This document shows, piece by piece, positions 1-6,525 of a DNA stretch of 6,768 nt. Where the stretch lies: contig CALJXB010000203.1 of assembly GCA_937974415.1 (NCBI GenBank), positions 1-6,768 on the forward strand, given 5' to 3'. How positions within the stretch are numbered: the stretch's first letter is position 1; each line of letters starts with the position of its first letter. The position numbers and the translations under genes are program-made. The notes under the pieces were generated by a model, which saw only the letters and a program-made list of their open reading frames with translations, did not search any database and had not been told where the DNA came from. The DNA comes from an uncultured Kiloniellales bacterium (GTDB taxonomy: Bacteria > Pseudomonadota > Alphaproteobacteria > Kiloniellales > JAKSDN01).

Positions 1-187
1 CGAGGCCGAGATGAGCCGCCAAGCGGGACAAGCGCCGCGGATCGTCGATGAGGAAGAACGGCGGGACAGCGCGTGGCACGCGATCGCGCCAGGCCATGAG
101 GGCCAGTTCGCCGCCGATGCCGGCAGGCTCGCCCATGGTGACCGCCAACGCCGGATCCGGCTCGCGCCCGACCCCACGATCGCTCAC
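1..187 (-). CDS. pdxA: 4-hydroxythreonine-4-phosphate dehydrogenase PdxA, N-terminal part
   Basis: This is the 5' end of a gene that runs off the left edge; only about 62 codons are present. The reading frame starts with GTG at 187-185 and contains LAVTMGEPAGIGGEL at residues 14-28, the N-terminal signature of PdxA, followed by a FFLIDDPRRL segment. PdxA oxidises 4-phosphohydroxy-L-threonine with NAD in the DXP-dependent pathway to pyridoxal phosphate, in the cytoplasm; that role is family knowledge. The metal-binding histidines lie further into the protein and are outside the window. The GTG overlaps the surA TGA stop as GTGA (187-184), so translation is probably coupled to surA. The order lptD-surA-pdxA is conserved in Proteobacteria and supports the call. 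GTG is the likely start because of this overlap; a downstream ATG at residue 18 lies inside the conserved motif and would remove it. Confidence 0.93.
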   Translation of the reverse strand, partial: MSDRGVGREPDPALAVTMGEPAGIGGELALMAWRDRVPRAVPPFFLIDDPRRLSRLAAHLGL

Positions 188-1527
188 AGGCGAAGGTCCA
201 CGTTGGCCTGCCGGCGCAAGTCCCGCAGGTATCGCCGTGCCAGAATCTCGAGCCTCTGAGTCATGAGGTTCTGCTGGATCCTGTCTCGATCGATGACGCC
301 GCCCTGGCGCTCGCAGACCACTAGAATCGTGAGGCTCCCGGCGATGGTCATGGGCTCGCTGGGTTGTTCAAGCGGCAGCGATCGGACCACGTTCTGAAGC
401 TGGGGCGAAAGATCCTTGACCTTCATCATCCCAAGGTCGCCGGACCCGGAAGCCCCGGCGGTCTCTGCCACCTCCGCCGCGGTCTCGCAGCTGTCGATCT
501 GCCCCCGCAAGGCCTCGGCCTCCGCCAGCCGCAGCGCACGCTCGGAGTCTTGGCCGTCGGGCGGAAGTTCCAAGAAAATCTGCGTCAGCCGAACGGTGTC
601 TTCGCCTCCGCTGATCGCCTTGCGGTCTTTCAGGTGGAGGATGTAATAACCGGTCAGTCCGCGCACCGGCCCGTTGACCTCGCCGGGCCGCATGCCGCGC
701 ACCGCCGAGGCGAGCTCCTCGGGTAATTGGGATTCCTCGATCCAACCGATGTTGCCGCCCTTGGCTGCGGTGGCGGATTGCGAGAATTGGCCGGCAAGGG
801 CCGAGAAATCGCCGCCGCCACGCAGCTCTTCCAGCAGGCCGATCGCTTCGCGCCGGACCTCGTCCTCCACCTGCACGGAGTCGATTTCCAGGTAGATTTC
901 CGACAGATTGATTTGCGATCCGCCTTGGCCGGCCTTGAGCCGGGCGACGACATCGTCGACCTCCTCGTCGGCAATGACGATCGTGGGCACCAAACGCACC
1001 CGAAGCACTCTGCGCCAGGCCAGTCCGGCCTTGACCTGTTCCTGAAGGGTCGACGGCAGGATCTGACCGCGTTTCAACATCGCTTCGAATTGCTCGTTCG
1101 ACATCTTGTTGCGCCGTGCGATATCGTCGAGTGCTTCGGTGACCTCTTCGTCGCTGATCGTGATGCTCAGTCGCGCGGCCTCCTGGAGCTGCAGGCGCTC
1201 GTCAATGAGGCGTCGAAGTACCTGCTGCTGCAGGCGGGACTGCGATTCCGGCGTCACTTGGATGCCCGAGGAGAGCGCCACCAAGCGGGTGCGCATGAAC
1301 AGATCGAGCATCGAGATCACTTCGTCGTTCACCACGGCGACCGCGCGCAAGGTATCCTGGGCGAGAGCTGCGGGCCGGCCGGCGTGCGACGCCGGAAGCA
1401 GCAATCCCAGCACCAATCCGGCGGCAACGGCGTGAAAGGCGCGCTTGAGAGTCCGTCCAGTGATCAAGCAATCAGTCTCGGCAGTTGGAGTCGCGGCGAC
1501 GGCCGATTCGGGGCCGACTATAGGCAT
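184..1527 (-). CDS. surA: Periplasmic chaperone / peptidyl-prolyl cis-trans isomerase SurA
   Basis: The 447-residue product fits SurA, the periplasmic chaperone that escorts unfolded outer-membrane proteins to the BAM complex. Residues 28-57 look like an export signal: basic LKRAFH, a hydrophobic stretch VAAGLVLGLLLPA, and possible cleavage after ALA-Q near 57. Residues 60-190 match the helical SurA N domain (AVVNDEVISMLDL, then LIDERLQLQEA). Residues 206-303 form a canonical parvulin (PPIC) domain with FSQSATAAKGGNIGWI and the LTGYYILHLKDR end. Residues 311-406 resemble a second, degenerate parvulin domain, and 413-447 are the C-terminal helix typical of the family. The ATG at 1527 is the earliest possible start because the codon before it is TGA, but it has no good ribosome-binding site. 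TTG at 1467 would give a more typical signal peptide and 427 residues. The gene lies 43 bases after lptD and overlaps pdxA by 4 bases, so the three are probably one transcript. Confidence 0.95.
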   Translation of the reverse strand: MPIVGPESAVAATPTAETDCLITGRTLKRAFHAVAAGLVLGLLLPASHAGRPAALAQDTLRAVAVVNDEVISMLDLFMRTRLVALSSGIQVTPESQSRLQQQVLRRLIDERLQLQEAARLSITISDEEVTEALDDIARRNKMSNEQFEAMLKRGQILPSTLQEQVKAGLAWRRVLRVRLVPTIVIADEEVDDVVARLKAGQGGSQINLSEIYLEIDSVQVEDEVRREAIGLLEELRGGGDFSALAGQFSQSATAAKGGNIGWIEESQLPEELASAVRGMRPGEVNGPVRGLTGYYILHLKDRKAISGGEDTVRLTQIFLELPPDGQDSERALRLAEAEALRGQIDSCETAAEVAETAGASGSGDLGMMKVKDLSPQLQNVVRSLPLEQPSEPMTIAGSLTILVVCERQGGVIDRDRIQQNLMTQRLEILARRYLRDLRRQANVDLRL

Positions 1528-1570
1528 TCACCCGGTCGGGAACAATGTGCGCGATGGCGTCGAAGACTCC

Positions 1571-3814
1571 CTATTCGACGCCGATCTCGCCGAGGTGCGT
1601 GAACACCACCTTGACCATGACCGAATCCTCCTGGTCGATCTCGCGGTCTTCGTAATAGGTGCGCTTACCCTCGATGGTGATGAAGAAGCATTCGTCCTGA
1701 TAGGTCAATCCGACGGCCGTGGACAAGGCGTCGTTTTCCTGCAGGTCGCGCCTGTGCGCGCCGGCTATGGACCAGTTCTCGTTGAGCTGAGAGCTGAGGC
1801 GGAATGCCAGCTCCTCGCGGGTATCGAATTCGTCCGTGCTCAAGTCGTCGGACAGGAAGACATAGCTGAGATCGAGGTCCAAGGCCGGCGGCCCGACGCT
1901 CAGGTCGAGCTCGTGCCGCTCGGCGGCCAGATCGTCCTTGTCGAGCCGGAAGCGATAGGACACGTCGATATCTTCCTGCGGCACCAGGCGGATGCGGCCT
2001 ACCACGTCGGAAAGATTGTCCTCCAATCCGGATCCTGCGGCGAAGGCGTCGTCGTTTTCGAAGCGATAGCTTTGCCCGGCAAACGCGCTAACCTCGCCAA
2101 TGAAGGCGCTGGACATGTCCCACTGCACTCCGTAATCGATCCGGCTGCCGGGGTCGACCCGGTCGACGCCGGGAAAGCGGTTCAGGCTGAGCAGGTTGGA
2201 ATCGTCGAACTCGAAGTCGGTGCTGTCCTCGTTCGGAATATCGTCGTTGTTTGCCCAATCCGGCGCGCCGACCAGTTGCACGACCGGCTCGATCACCTGG
2301 TCCCCCCAGTCTTCCGCGCGGGCCAGGGGATAACGCCACTGCAGCGCGACTTGCGGAAAGAATCGCCCGACCAGGTCCGAGTCGAAGTTGCCCGGCGGAT
2401 TGACCTCCTGGCTGTCGGAATCGAAATTGTCGACCCAATACCCGTCGGCCTGGACGTTGGCCATGACCCGGTAAAGGTCGCCGGCCGGCCCGACAAAGGG
2501 CAGTTCCCATCCGCCTTGCACGGAAAGGCGCCGGGTGTCGCGGCCCTCGATTCGGCTCAGCACCCCGATGTTGGTATCGAGGGAGTAGCGGCCGCCGAGG
2601 GAATCGGGCTCGCTCAGAAAGTTGTAGTCGATCAGCGGAACAACGATCGGAAGCTCCTCGTTGTTGCTGTTGTCGCGCAGGCCCTGGTAGACGAGGCCGT
2701 TGACCGCAAGGTAGTCGCGGCCACGCAGGTACTCGGTGGACAGGTTCGAGGTCAGCGTGGAGGTATTAGAGAAGTTGTAGAGCCGCAGATAGGTGTCGTC
2801 GCTGGCCCGCTCCAGGTCGAAGCCCCAGCGCCAGGAGTCATTGATCGCGAAACGCCCGAGCGAGTCGACATGGCCGCGAAATTCGTTGCTCTCCGTCTCG
2901 CCGTTTGCCTTTTCGCGGTCCGCGATGGTGGCGCTGCCGCCGAATCGGGTGACGCCTTTGGGGAAGAGTTCGCGGTATTTGCCGGCCAGAACGACGCTTT
3001 GCTTGGTGGTGATTATCGGCTCGAAGGTTAGATCCCTATCCGGGGCGATGTTCCAGTAATAGGGAACCTCCAGGGTGACTCCCAAGGCCGAGGAATTGCC
3101 GAAGGTCGGCGCGAGAAAGCCCGATTGGCGGTCGACCGTCGGATCGGGATGCTTGAAGTAGGGCGTGTAAGCGATGGGGACGCCGTAGAACTCCAGGTGC
3201 GCGTCGCGATAGGTCAGCGATCGCTCTTCCTGGTCGTGGATCACCTCGTCCGCCTTGAGCTGCCAGAGCGGCGCCTTGCTCGGGTCGTCCCGGCACAGCT
3301 CGCAGGGGCTGAAGACGGCCTTGCGGAACACGGTAATGCGCCCGTCCCGGCGGGTCCCGCTGGCCGCGGCGATCCGGGTCCTGTCGGCCATCAGCACCCC
3401 AATGTCGCGGATGAAGCCGTCGCGCAGATCGTCCGAGAGCTCGACGTATTCGGCGAAGTAGGTGGTGCCGTCGACCTCCAGGAGGCGCACGTTGCCGCTC
3501 GCCGTGACGACGCCCGAGCGCCGGTTGTAGCTCACCGTGTCGGACAGGAGGGTGCGGCCGCCCTGGCTGATTTCGACATTGCCGCGGGCGGTCACGATGC
3601 CAAGCGCCTCGTCGGAGACCACCTCGTCGGCGCTGAAGAGGATCGGCACTTCGCGCAACTCTTGGGGAATGTCCAGTTCCTCCTCCTGGGCCTCCTCCTG
3701 GGCCCGGGGGCTCGAAATCCCCGCGAGGACGACCAGGCTCGGCACTCCAAGTATCAGAAGGAGGACCAGGAACCGGCGATATAGGCCCTTGTTTCGCAAG
3801 ACTCGCTCGGTCAC
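1571..3814 (-). CDS. lptD: LPS-assembly protein LptD (outer-membrane LPS translocon)
   Basis: The 747-residue product matches LptD, the outer-membrane barrel that, plugged by the lipoprotein LptE, places lipopolysaccharide in the outer leaflet. Residues 1-39 are a signal peptide (basic RNKGLYRR, a hydrophobic stretch to about residue 32, likely cleavage near SPRAQ). Residues about 58-165 form the OstA/LptA-like beta-jellyroll with repeated GIVTARGNVEI and GVVTASGNVRL units. This is followed by CELC (Cys171, Cys174), PLWQLKADEVIHD and the LptD hallmark YFKHPDPTVDRQSGFLAP. The rest is the barrel, ending in alternating strands with Cys709 in DECFF. Length is within the usual range. The GTG start at 3814 has GGTAGG six bases upstream, and an in-frame TAG closes the frame shortly before it. 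The gene leads the lptD-surA-pdxA operon and its product is a known SurA client. The lptF and lptG genes expected directly upstream are absent. Confidence 0.96.
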   Translation of the reverse strand: MTERVLRNKGLYRRFLVLLLILGVPSLVVLAGISSPRAQEEAQEEELDIPQELREVPILFSADEVVSDEALGIVTARGNVEISQGGRTLLSDTVSYNRRSGVVTASGNVRLLEVDGTTYFAEYVELSDDLRDGFIRDIGVLMADRTRIAAASGTRRDGRITVFRKAVFSPCELCRDDPSKAPLWQLKADEVIHDQEERSLTYRDAHLEFYGVPIAYTPYFKHPDPTVDRQSGFLAPTFGNSSALGVTLEVPYYWNIAPDRDLTFEPIITTKQSVVLAGKYRELFPKGVTRFGGSATIADREKANGETESNEFRGHVDSLGRFAINDSWRWGFDLERASDDTYLRLYNFSNTSTLTSNLSTEYLRGRDYLAVNGLVYQGLRDNSNNEELPIVVPLIDYNFLSEPDSLGGRYSLDTNIGVLSRIEGRDTRRLSVQGGWELPFVGPAGDLYRVMANVQADGYWVDNFDSDSQEVNPPGNFDSDLVGRFFPQVALQWRYPLARAEDWGDQVIEPVVQLVGAPDWANNDDIPNEDSTDFEFDDSNLLSLNRFPGVDRVDPGSRIDYGVQWDMSSAFIGEVSAFAGQSYRFENDDAFAAGSGLEDNLSDVVGRIRLVPQEDIDVSYRFRLDKDDLAAERHELDLSVGPPALDLDLSYVFLSDDLSTDEFDTREELAFRLSSQLNENWSIAGAHRRDLQENDALSTAVGLTYQDECFFITIEGKRTYYEDREIDQEDSVMVKVVFTHLGEIGVE
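3679..3702. repeat. 12-bp perfect tandem repeat inside lptD
   Basis: Two back-to-back copies of CCTCCTCCTGGG on the plus strand. On the minus strand they encode AQEE twice (LptD residues 38-45), at the predicted signal-peptide cleavage site and the start of an acidic linker. The length is a multiple of three, so gain or loss of a copy would keep the frame. Confidence 0.8.
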
Positions 3815-4052
3815 GCCGTGCCTACCGCTCTACCGATCGAAAGCGCGAGGATCACAGTCGGCGTCGGGATTCGCCAGGGCGATGCCCCACACCGTCGGCG
3901 CGGCGTTCTTGCGGCCGATCCTCGAAAACTCGCGCCTTCGTCCGGTCGGAGACTTGCCGGTCGAAGACTTGATAGCCCGACGCAAGAGGGCGCCGGGCGG
4001 CGACAAAGCGGTCGACAGACGCGGCGCGATCGGCGATGTAGTCTTTGTGCGT

Positions 4053-4073
4053 GCCGCCGGTCCGGCCGGCGGC
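4053..4073. repeat. Perfect 8-bp inverted repeat (potential hairpin)
   Basis: GCCGCCGG at 4053-4060 and CCGGCGGC at 4066-4073 are perfect reverse complements around a 5-base loop (TCCGG). There is no T-run on either side, so it is not a classical intrinsic terminator. It would lie in the long 5' leader of lptD if that transcript starts in the AT-rich island. A chance origin in very GC-rich DNA is possible. Confidence 0.5.
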
Positions 4074-4257
4074 TGCCGCGCGGGGGGCCCTGAGCCCTGC
4101 GCGGGGCGGCGCACGGCGACAGGGGCTCGGCGAAGAGCTTCCACCGGGCCTTGCGGCGGACTGCGATGGAGCGAAGCGGGCCAAAGCGGGCGAACATCGG
4201 GAGAGGTGGGCGGCATGTCTCTCGCTGGTGTGGTCCGGAATCAGTGATAGCCGCATT

Positions 4258-4286
4258 TTAGGAGATTGGTCTAGTCCTTTTATTAT
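4258..4286 (+). promoter_or_regulatory. Candidate promoter for pepA-holC in an AT-rich island
   Basis: TTAGGA (4258-4263) and TATTAT (4281-4286) are separated by 17 bases and match the sigma-70 boxes at 3/6 and 5/6 positions. They lie in the only AT-rich patch of the pepA/lptD spacer. Transcription would begin near 4293 and leave a leader of about 155 bases before pepA. On the opposite strand TAAAAT (4260-4255) could be a -10 box for lptD, but I find no good -35 box at the right distance. The promoter is inferred from sequence only. Confidence 0.4.
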
Positions 4287-4356
4287 CTGAACTTAGAGGC
4301 GAGTCTTTCTGTGAACCCTGAGCTCAAGGTAGAACCCGAAGCTGCCGCCGGCTGCG

Positions 4357-4409
4357 GCGCCGGCCGCCGGCGCACCCGCTTCGCTCCCGGATCGGCCGCG
4401 CCGGCCGGG
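4357..4409. repeat. GC-rich inverted repeats in the pepA leader
   Basis: GCGCCGGC (4357-4364) and GCCGGCGC (4366-4373) form a perfect 17-base palindrome around C4365. Just downstream CCCGG (4386-4390) can pair with CCGGG (4405-4409), with an inner GGC/GCC pairing. Both lie in the inferred pepA 5' leader, 40-90 bases before the start codon. No T-run follows, so they are not called terminators. They may be regulatory RNA structure or a by-product of high GC content. Confidence 0.4.
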
Positions 4410-4437
4410 ACCCCAAGCAACCCCGGTGAATCGAATT

Positions 4438-4443
4438 GGGAGG
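4438..4443 (+). promoter_or_regulatory. Ribosome-binding site of pepA
   Basis: GGGAGG lies four bases before ATG at 4448. It decides the start: an in-frame TTG at 4436 overlaps this site and is unlikely to be used. Confidence 0.75.
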
Positions 4444-4447
4444 TTTC

Positions 4448-5965
4448 ATGAAGATCACATTTTCCGCCGTGCGTCTGCCGACTCGCGGGGCTTTGGCCGT
4501 TCTCGTGGCCGCCGACCGCAAGCTGCTGGGCAGCGCCAAGACGCTCGACAAGGCCACCGGTGGTGCTCTGACGCGGGCCATGAAGGCCAGCGATTTCCAA
4601 GGCAAGAAGGACGAGCTCCTGGACCTCGTGGCGCCTTGGGGCCTGGACAACAGCCGCCTGCTTCTCGTCGGGCTGGGCGATCCCAAGAAGCTGAAAGGCC
4701 GCGACATGCAGGCCATCGGAAGCGCGATCGTCAGCCATTTGAACGGCGTTGGCGAGACTCTGGCGAGCGCGGCGGTCGATTCGCTCGGCGGCAACACGAA
4801 GGCCGCGGCCGCCTCGGCCGGTCATCTGGCCTATGGCGCGCGCCTCCAGTCCTACCGCTTCGACCGCTACAAGACGAAAAAGAAGCCCGACCATAAGAAA
4901 CCTTTGGAAAAGCTCAGCGTCCTCACCGAGGACACGGCCGAGGCGCGGCGCGTCTTCGCGCCCTTGGACAAGGTGGCGGCGGGGGTGCATTTGACCCGCG
5001 ACCTGGTGTCAGAGCCGGCCAACGTGATCTATCCCAAAAGCCTGGTCCAGCGCGCCAAGGCGCTTCAGGGGCTCGGCGTCAAGGTGCGCGCTCTGGGCGT
5101 CGCCGAGATGAAAAAGCTCGGCATGGGCGCCCTGCTCGGCGTCGGCCAGGGTTCCGCACGGGAGTCCCAGCTTCTGGTGCTGGAATGGAACGGCACGAGC
5201 TCTGGAACCCGCGGGGGCCGCAGCCAGGCCGGTCGACCCGTCGCCTTCGTCGGCAAAGGCGTCACCTTCGATACCGGCGGAATCTCCATCAAGCCGGCGT
5301 CTGGCATGGAGGACATGAAGTGGGACATGGGCGGCGCCGGGGTGGTGATCGGCCTGTTCCAAGCGCTCGCGGGCCGCAAGGCCAAGGTTCATGCGATCGG
5401 CGTGTGCGGCCTGGTCGAGAACATGCCCTCGGGCGCGGCCCAGCGGCCCGGCGATATCGTCACCTCCATGTCGGGGCAGACCATCGAGGTGCTTAATACC
5501 GACGCCGAAGGGCGCCTGGTCCTGGCCGATGCCCTCTGGTACGTCCAGGACAAATACCGGCCGACGGCCATCGTGGACCTGGCCACCCTGACCGGGGCCA
5601 TCATCGTCGCCCTGGGCCACGAGCATGCGGGCCTGTTCAGCAACAACGACGAACTGGCCGCGCGCCTGACGGAAGCCGGCACAGCGGTCGGCGAGCCGGT
5701 CTGGCGGCTGCCGCTCGGCCAGGCGTACGACAAGGCCATCGATTCCGACGCGGCCGACATGAAGAACATCGGCAACCGTGCCGGCGGCTCCATAACCGCG
5801 GCGCAATTCCTCCAGCGCTTCATCAAGGACGACACCCCCTGGGCCCATCTCGACATCGCCGGGGTGACCTGGTCGAGCAAGGCCAAGCCCACGGTGCCCA
5901 AGGGCGGCACCGGATTCGGCGTGCGCCTGTTGGACCGCCTGGTGAAGGAGCACTACGAGTCCTAG
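4448..5965 (+). CDS. pepA: Leucyl aminopeptidase PepA (peptidase family M17)
   Basis: The 505-residue product is a cytoplasmic two-metal aminopeptidase that removes N-terminal residues such as leucine from peptides; M17 enzymes are normally hexamers. Residues about 15-150 are the M17 N-terminal domain and about 180-500 the catalytic domain. VGKGVTFDTGGISIKP gives Lys270, Asp275 and Lys282; MKWDMGGAG gives Asp293; NTDAEGRL gives Asp352, Glu354 and Arg356. These are all the metal ligands and catalytic residues of the family, and as I recall the numbering coincides with E. coli PepA. Length is normal. A Gly/Ser/Arg-rich stretch (SSGTRGGRSQAG, 251-262) before the active-site strand looks like a lineage-specific loop. 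The ATG at 4448 follows GGGAGG. holC begins 11 bases after the stop, so the two are probably cotranscribed. E. coli PepA also binds DNA as a regulator (XerCD recombination, carAB); whether this one does cannot be seen. Confidence 0.97.
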   Translation: MKITFSAVRLPTRGALAVLVAADRKLLGSAKTLDKATGGALTRAMKASDFQGKKDELLDLVAPWGLDNSRLLLVGLGDPKKLKGRDMQAIGSAIVSHLNGVGETLASAAVDSLGGNTKAAAASAGHLAYGARLQSYRFDRYKTKKKPDHKKPLEKLSVLTEDTAEARRVFAPLDKVAAGVHLTRDLVSEPANVIYPKSLVQRAKALQGLGVKVRALGVAEMKKLGMGALLGVGQGSARESQLLVLEWNGTSSGTRGGRSQAGRPVAFVGKGVTFDTGGISIKPASGMEDMKWDMGGAGVVIGLFQALAGRKAKVHAIGVCGLVENMPSGAAQRPGDIVTSMSGQTIEVLNTDAEGRLVLADALWYVQDKYRPTAIVDLATLTGAIIVALGHEHAGLFSNNDELAARLTEAGTAVGEPVWRLPLGQAYDKAIDSDAADMKNIGNRAGGSITAAQFLQRFIKDDTPWAHLDIAGVTWSSKAKPTVPKGGTGFGVRLLDRLVKEHYES

Positions 5966-5976
5966 GGGTAAGCCGC

Positions 5977-6426
5977 ATGACGGACGTGCGCTTCTATCAC
6001 TTGACCCGCTCGCGCTTGGAAGCGGTCCTGCCGGTCATGCTCGAGCAGACTCTCGAGCGCGACCAGCGCGCCGTGGTGATGGCCGGTTCGGAGGAGCGAG
6101 TCGAGGCGATCAACGGTCATCTCTGGACCTATAACGACCGCGGATTTCTTCCCCATGGTTCGGAAAAGGACGGATTCGCCGAGGGCCAGCCGGTCTGGCT
6201 AACCACCGGCGACGAGAACCCGAACGGGGCCCAGGTTCTGTTCCTGACCGACGGTGCGACATCCGAGCGCGTCGGGGATTTCGACGTCTGCGCCGTCCTG
6301 CTCGACGGCTCCGATGATGCCGCCGTCGCCTCGGCGCGCGATCTGTGGCGCGCTTACAAGGACGCGGGCCACGAAGTCACCTATTGGCAGCAGGGCGAAA
6401 GCGGCGGCTGGGACAAGCAGGCCTGA
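5977..6426 (+). CDS. holC: DNA polymerase III subunit chi (HolC)
   Basis: The 149-residue product matches the chi subunit of the DNA polymerase III clamp-loader assembly, which binds single-strand binding protein and helps hold the replicase on lagging-strand DNA. Visible family features are the N-terminal FYHLTRS (residues 6-12), a strand-helix pattern with AVVMAGSEERVEAIN (32-46), LWTYNDRGFLPHG (49-61), NPNGAQVLFLTDG (81-93), and the C-terminal helix and strand LWRAYKDAGHEVTYW (123-137). The length is typical of alphaproteobacterial chi. The ATG at 5977 is preceded by AGGGG (5964-5968), eight bases upstream and overlapping the pepA stop. Adjacency to pepA is a widely conserved arrangement and supports both calls. 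Chi's usual partner psi (HolD) is not in this window, and many alphaproteobacteria lack a recognisable one. Confidence 0.93.
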   Translation: MTDVRFYHLTRSRLEAVLPVMLEQTLERDQRAVVMAGSEERVEAINGHLWTYNDRGFLPHGSEKDGFAEGQPVWLTTGDENPNGAQVLFLTDGATSERVGDFDVCAVLLDGSDDAAVASARDLWRAYKDAGHEVTYWQQGESGGWDKQA

Positions 6427-6488
6427 TCGCGACAGGGCATCAACGAGCCTTCACCAAGGTCCCCCTGCCTGTATTACGATGGGGCCTG

Positions 6489-6497
6489 TGCTACAAT
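6489..6497 (+). promoter_or_regulatory. Candidate extended -10 promoter for the downstream exported-protein gene
   Basis: TGCTACAAT at 6489-6497 matches the extended -10 form TGnTATAAT at all but one position. No good -35 box is present at 16-18 bases. Transcription would start near 6504, leaving a leader of about 22 bases before ATG at 6526. The gap after holC is only 99 bases and has no convincing terminator, so readthrough from pepA-holC is also possible. Confidence 0.4.
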
Positions 6498-6525
6498 GGG
6501 TTCATGGGTTTGGGGGGGATATCCC

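Larger units (their letters stand above)
3815..4447. other. Divergent intergenic region without a recognisable gene
   Basis: About 630 bases separate the lptD start from the pepA start. Open frames exist on both strands, as expected in GC-rich DNA. Their translations are rich in Arg, Pro, Ala and Gly, lack transmembrane segments or known motifs, and overlap each other in several frames, so I do not call a gene. The stretch contains a hairpin at 4053-4073, GC-rich inverted repeats at 4357-4409 and an AT-rich island at about 4255-4310. In related bacteria lptF and lptG usually occupy this place. No typical LptF/LptG membrane segments or conserved C-terminal pattern are seen. A minus-strand frame does end in a TGA at 3813-3811 that overlaps the lptD GTG start as GTGA, which could be a relic of the former upstream gene or chance. 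Confidence 0.75.

Noticed and set aside
727..1602. A 291-codon plus-strand open frame opposite surA
   Set aside because: Antisense shadow of surA with no family features and no supporting start signals.
1445..3031. A 528-codon open frame on the plus strand opposite lptD
   Set aside because: It is fully antisense to a confident lptD, has no recognised domain and is explained by GC-rich codon bias leaving few stops in the opposite frame.
3537..4247. A 236-codon plus-strand open frame spanning the lptD start and the spacer
   Set aside because: Its first third is antisense to lptD and the remainder is Arg/Gly/Ala-rich without motifs or a ribosome-binding site.
4283..4990. A 235-codon minus-strand open frame over the pepA 5' end and leader
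   Set aside because: It lies mostly antisense to pepA and shows no domain. It carries no LptF-like membrane segments, so it is not the missing lptF.
5009..5953. A 314-codon minus-strand open frame opposite pepA
   Set aside because: Antisense shadow of pepA; composition is typical of a reverse-frame translation.
6458..6486. GGTCCC / GGGGCC inverted repeat after holC as a terminator
   Set aside because: The stem is only six pairs including a G-T pair, the loop is 17 bases and there is no T-run after it.
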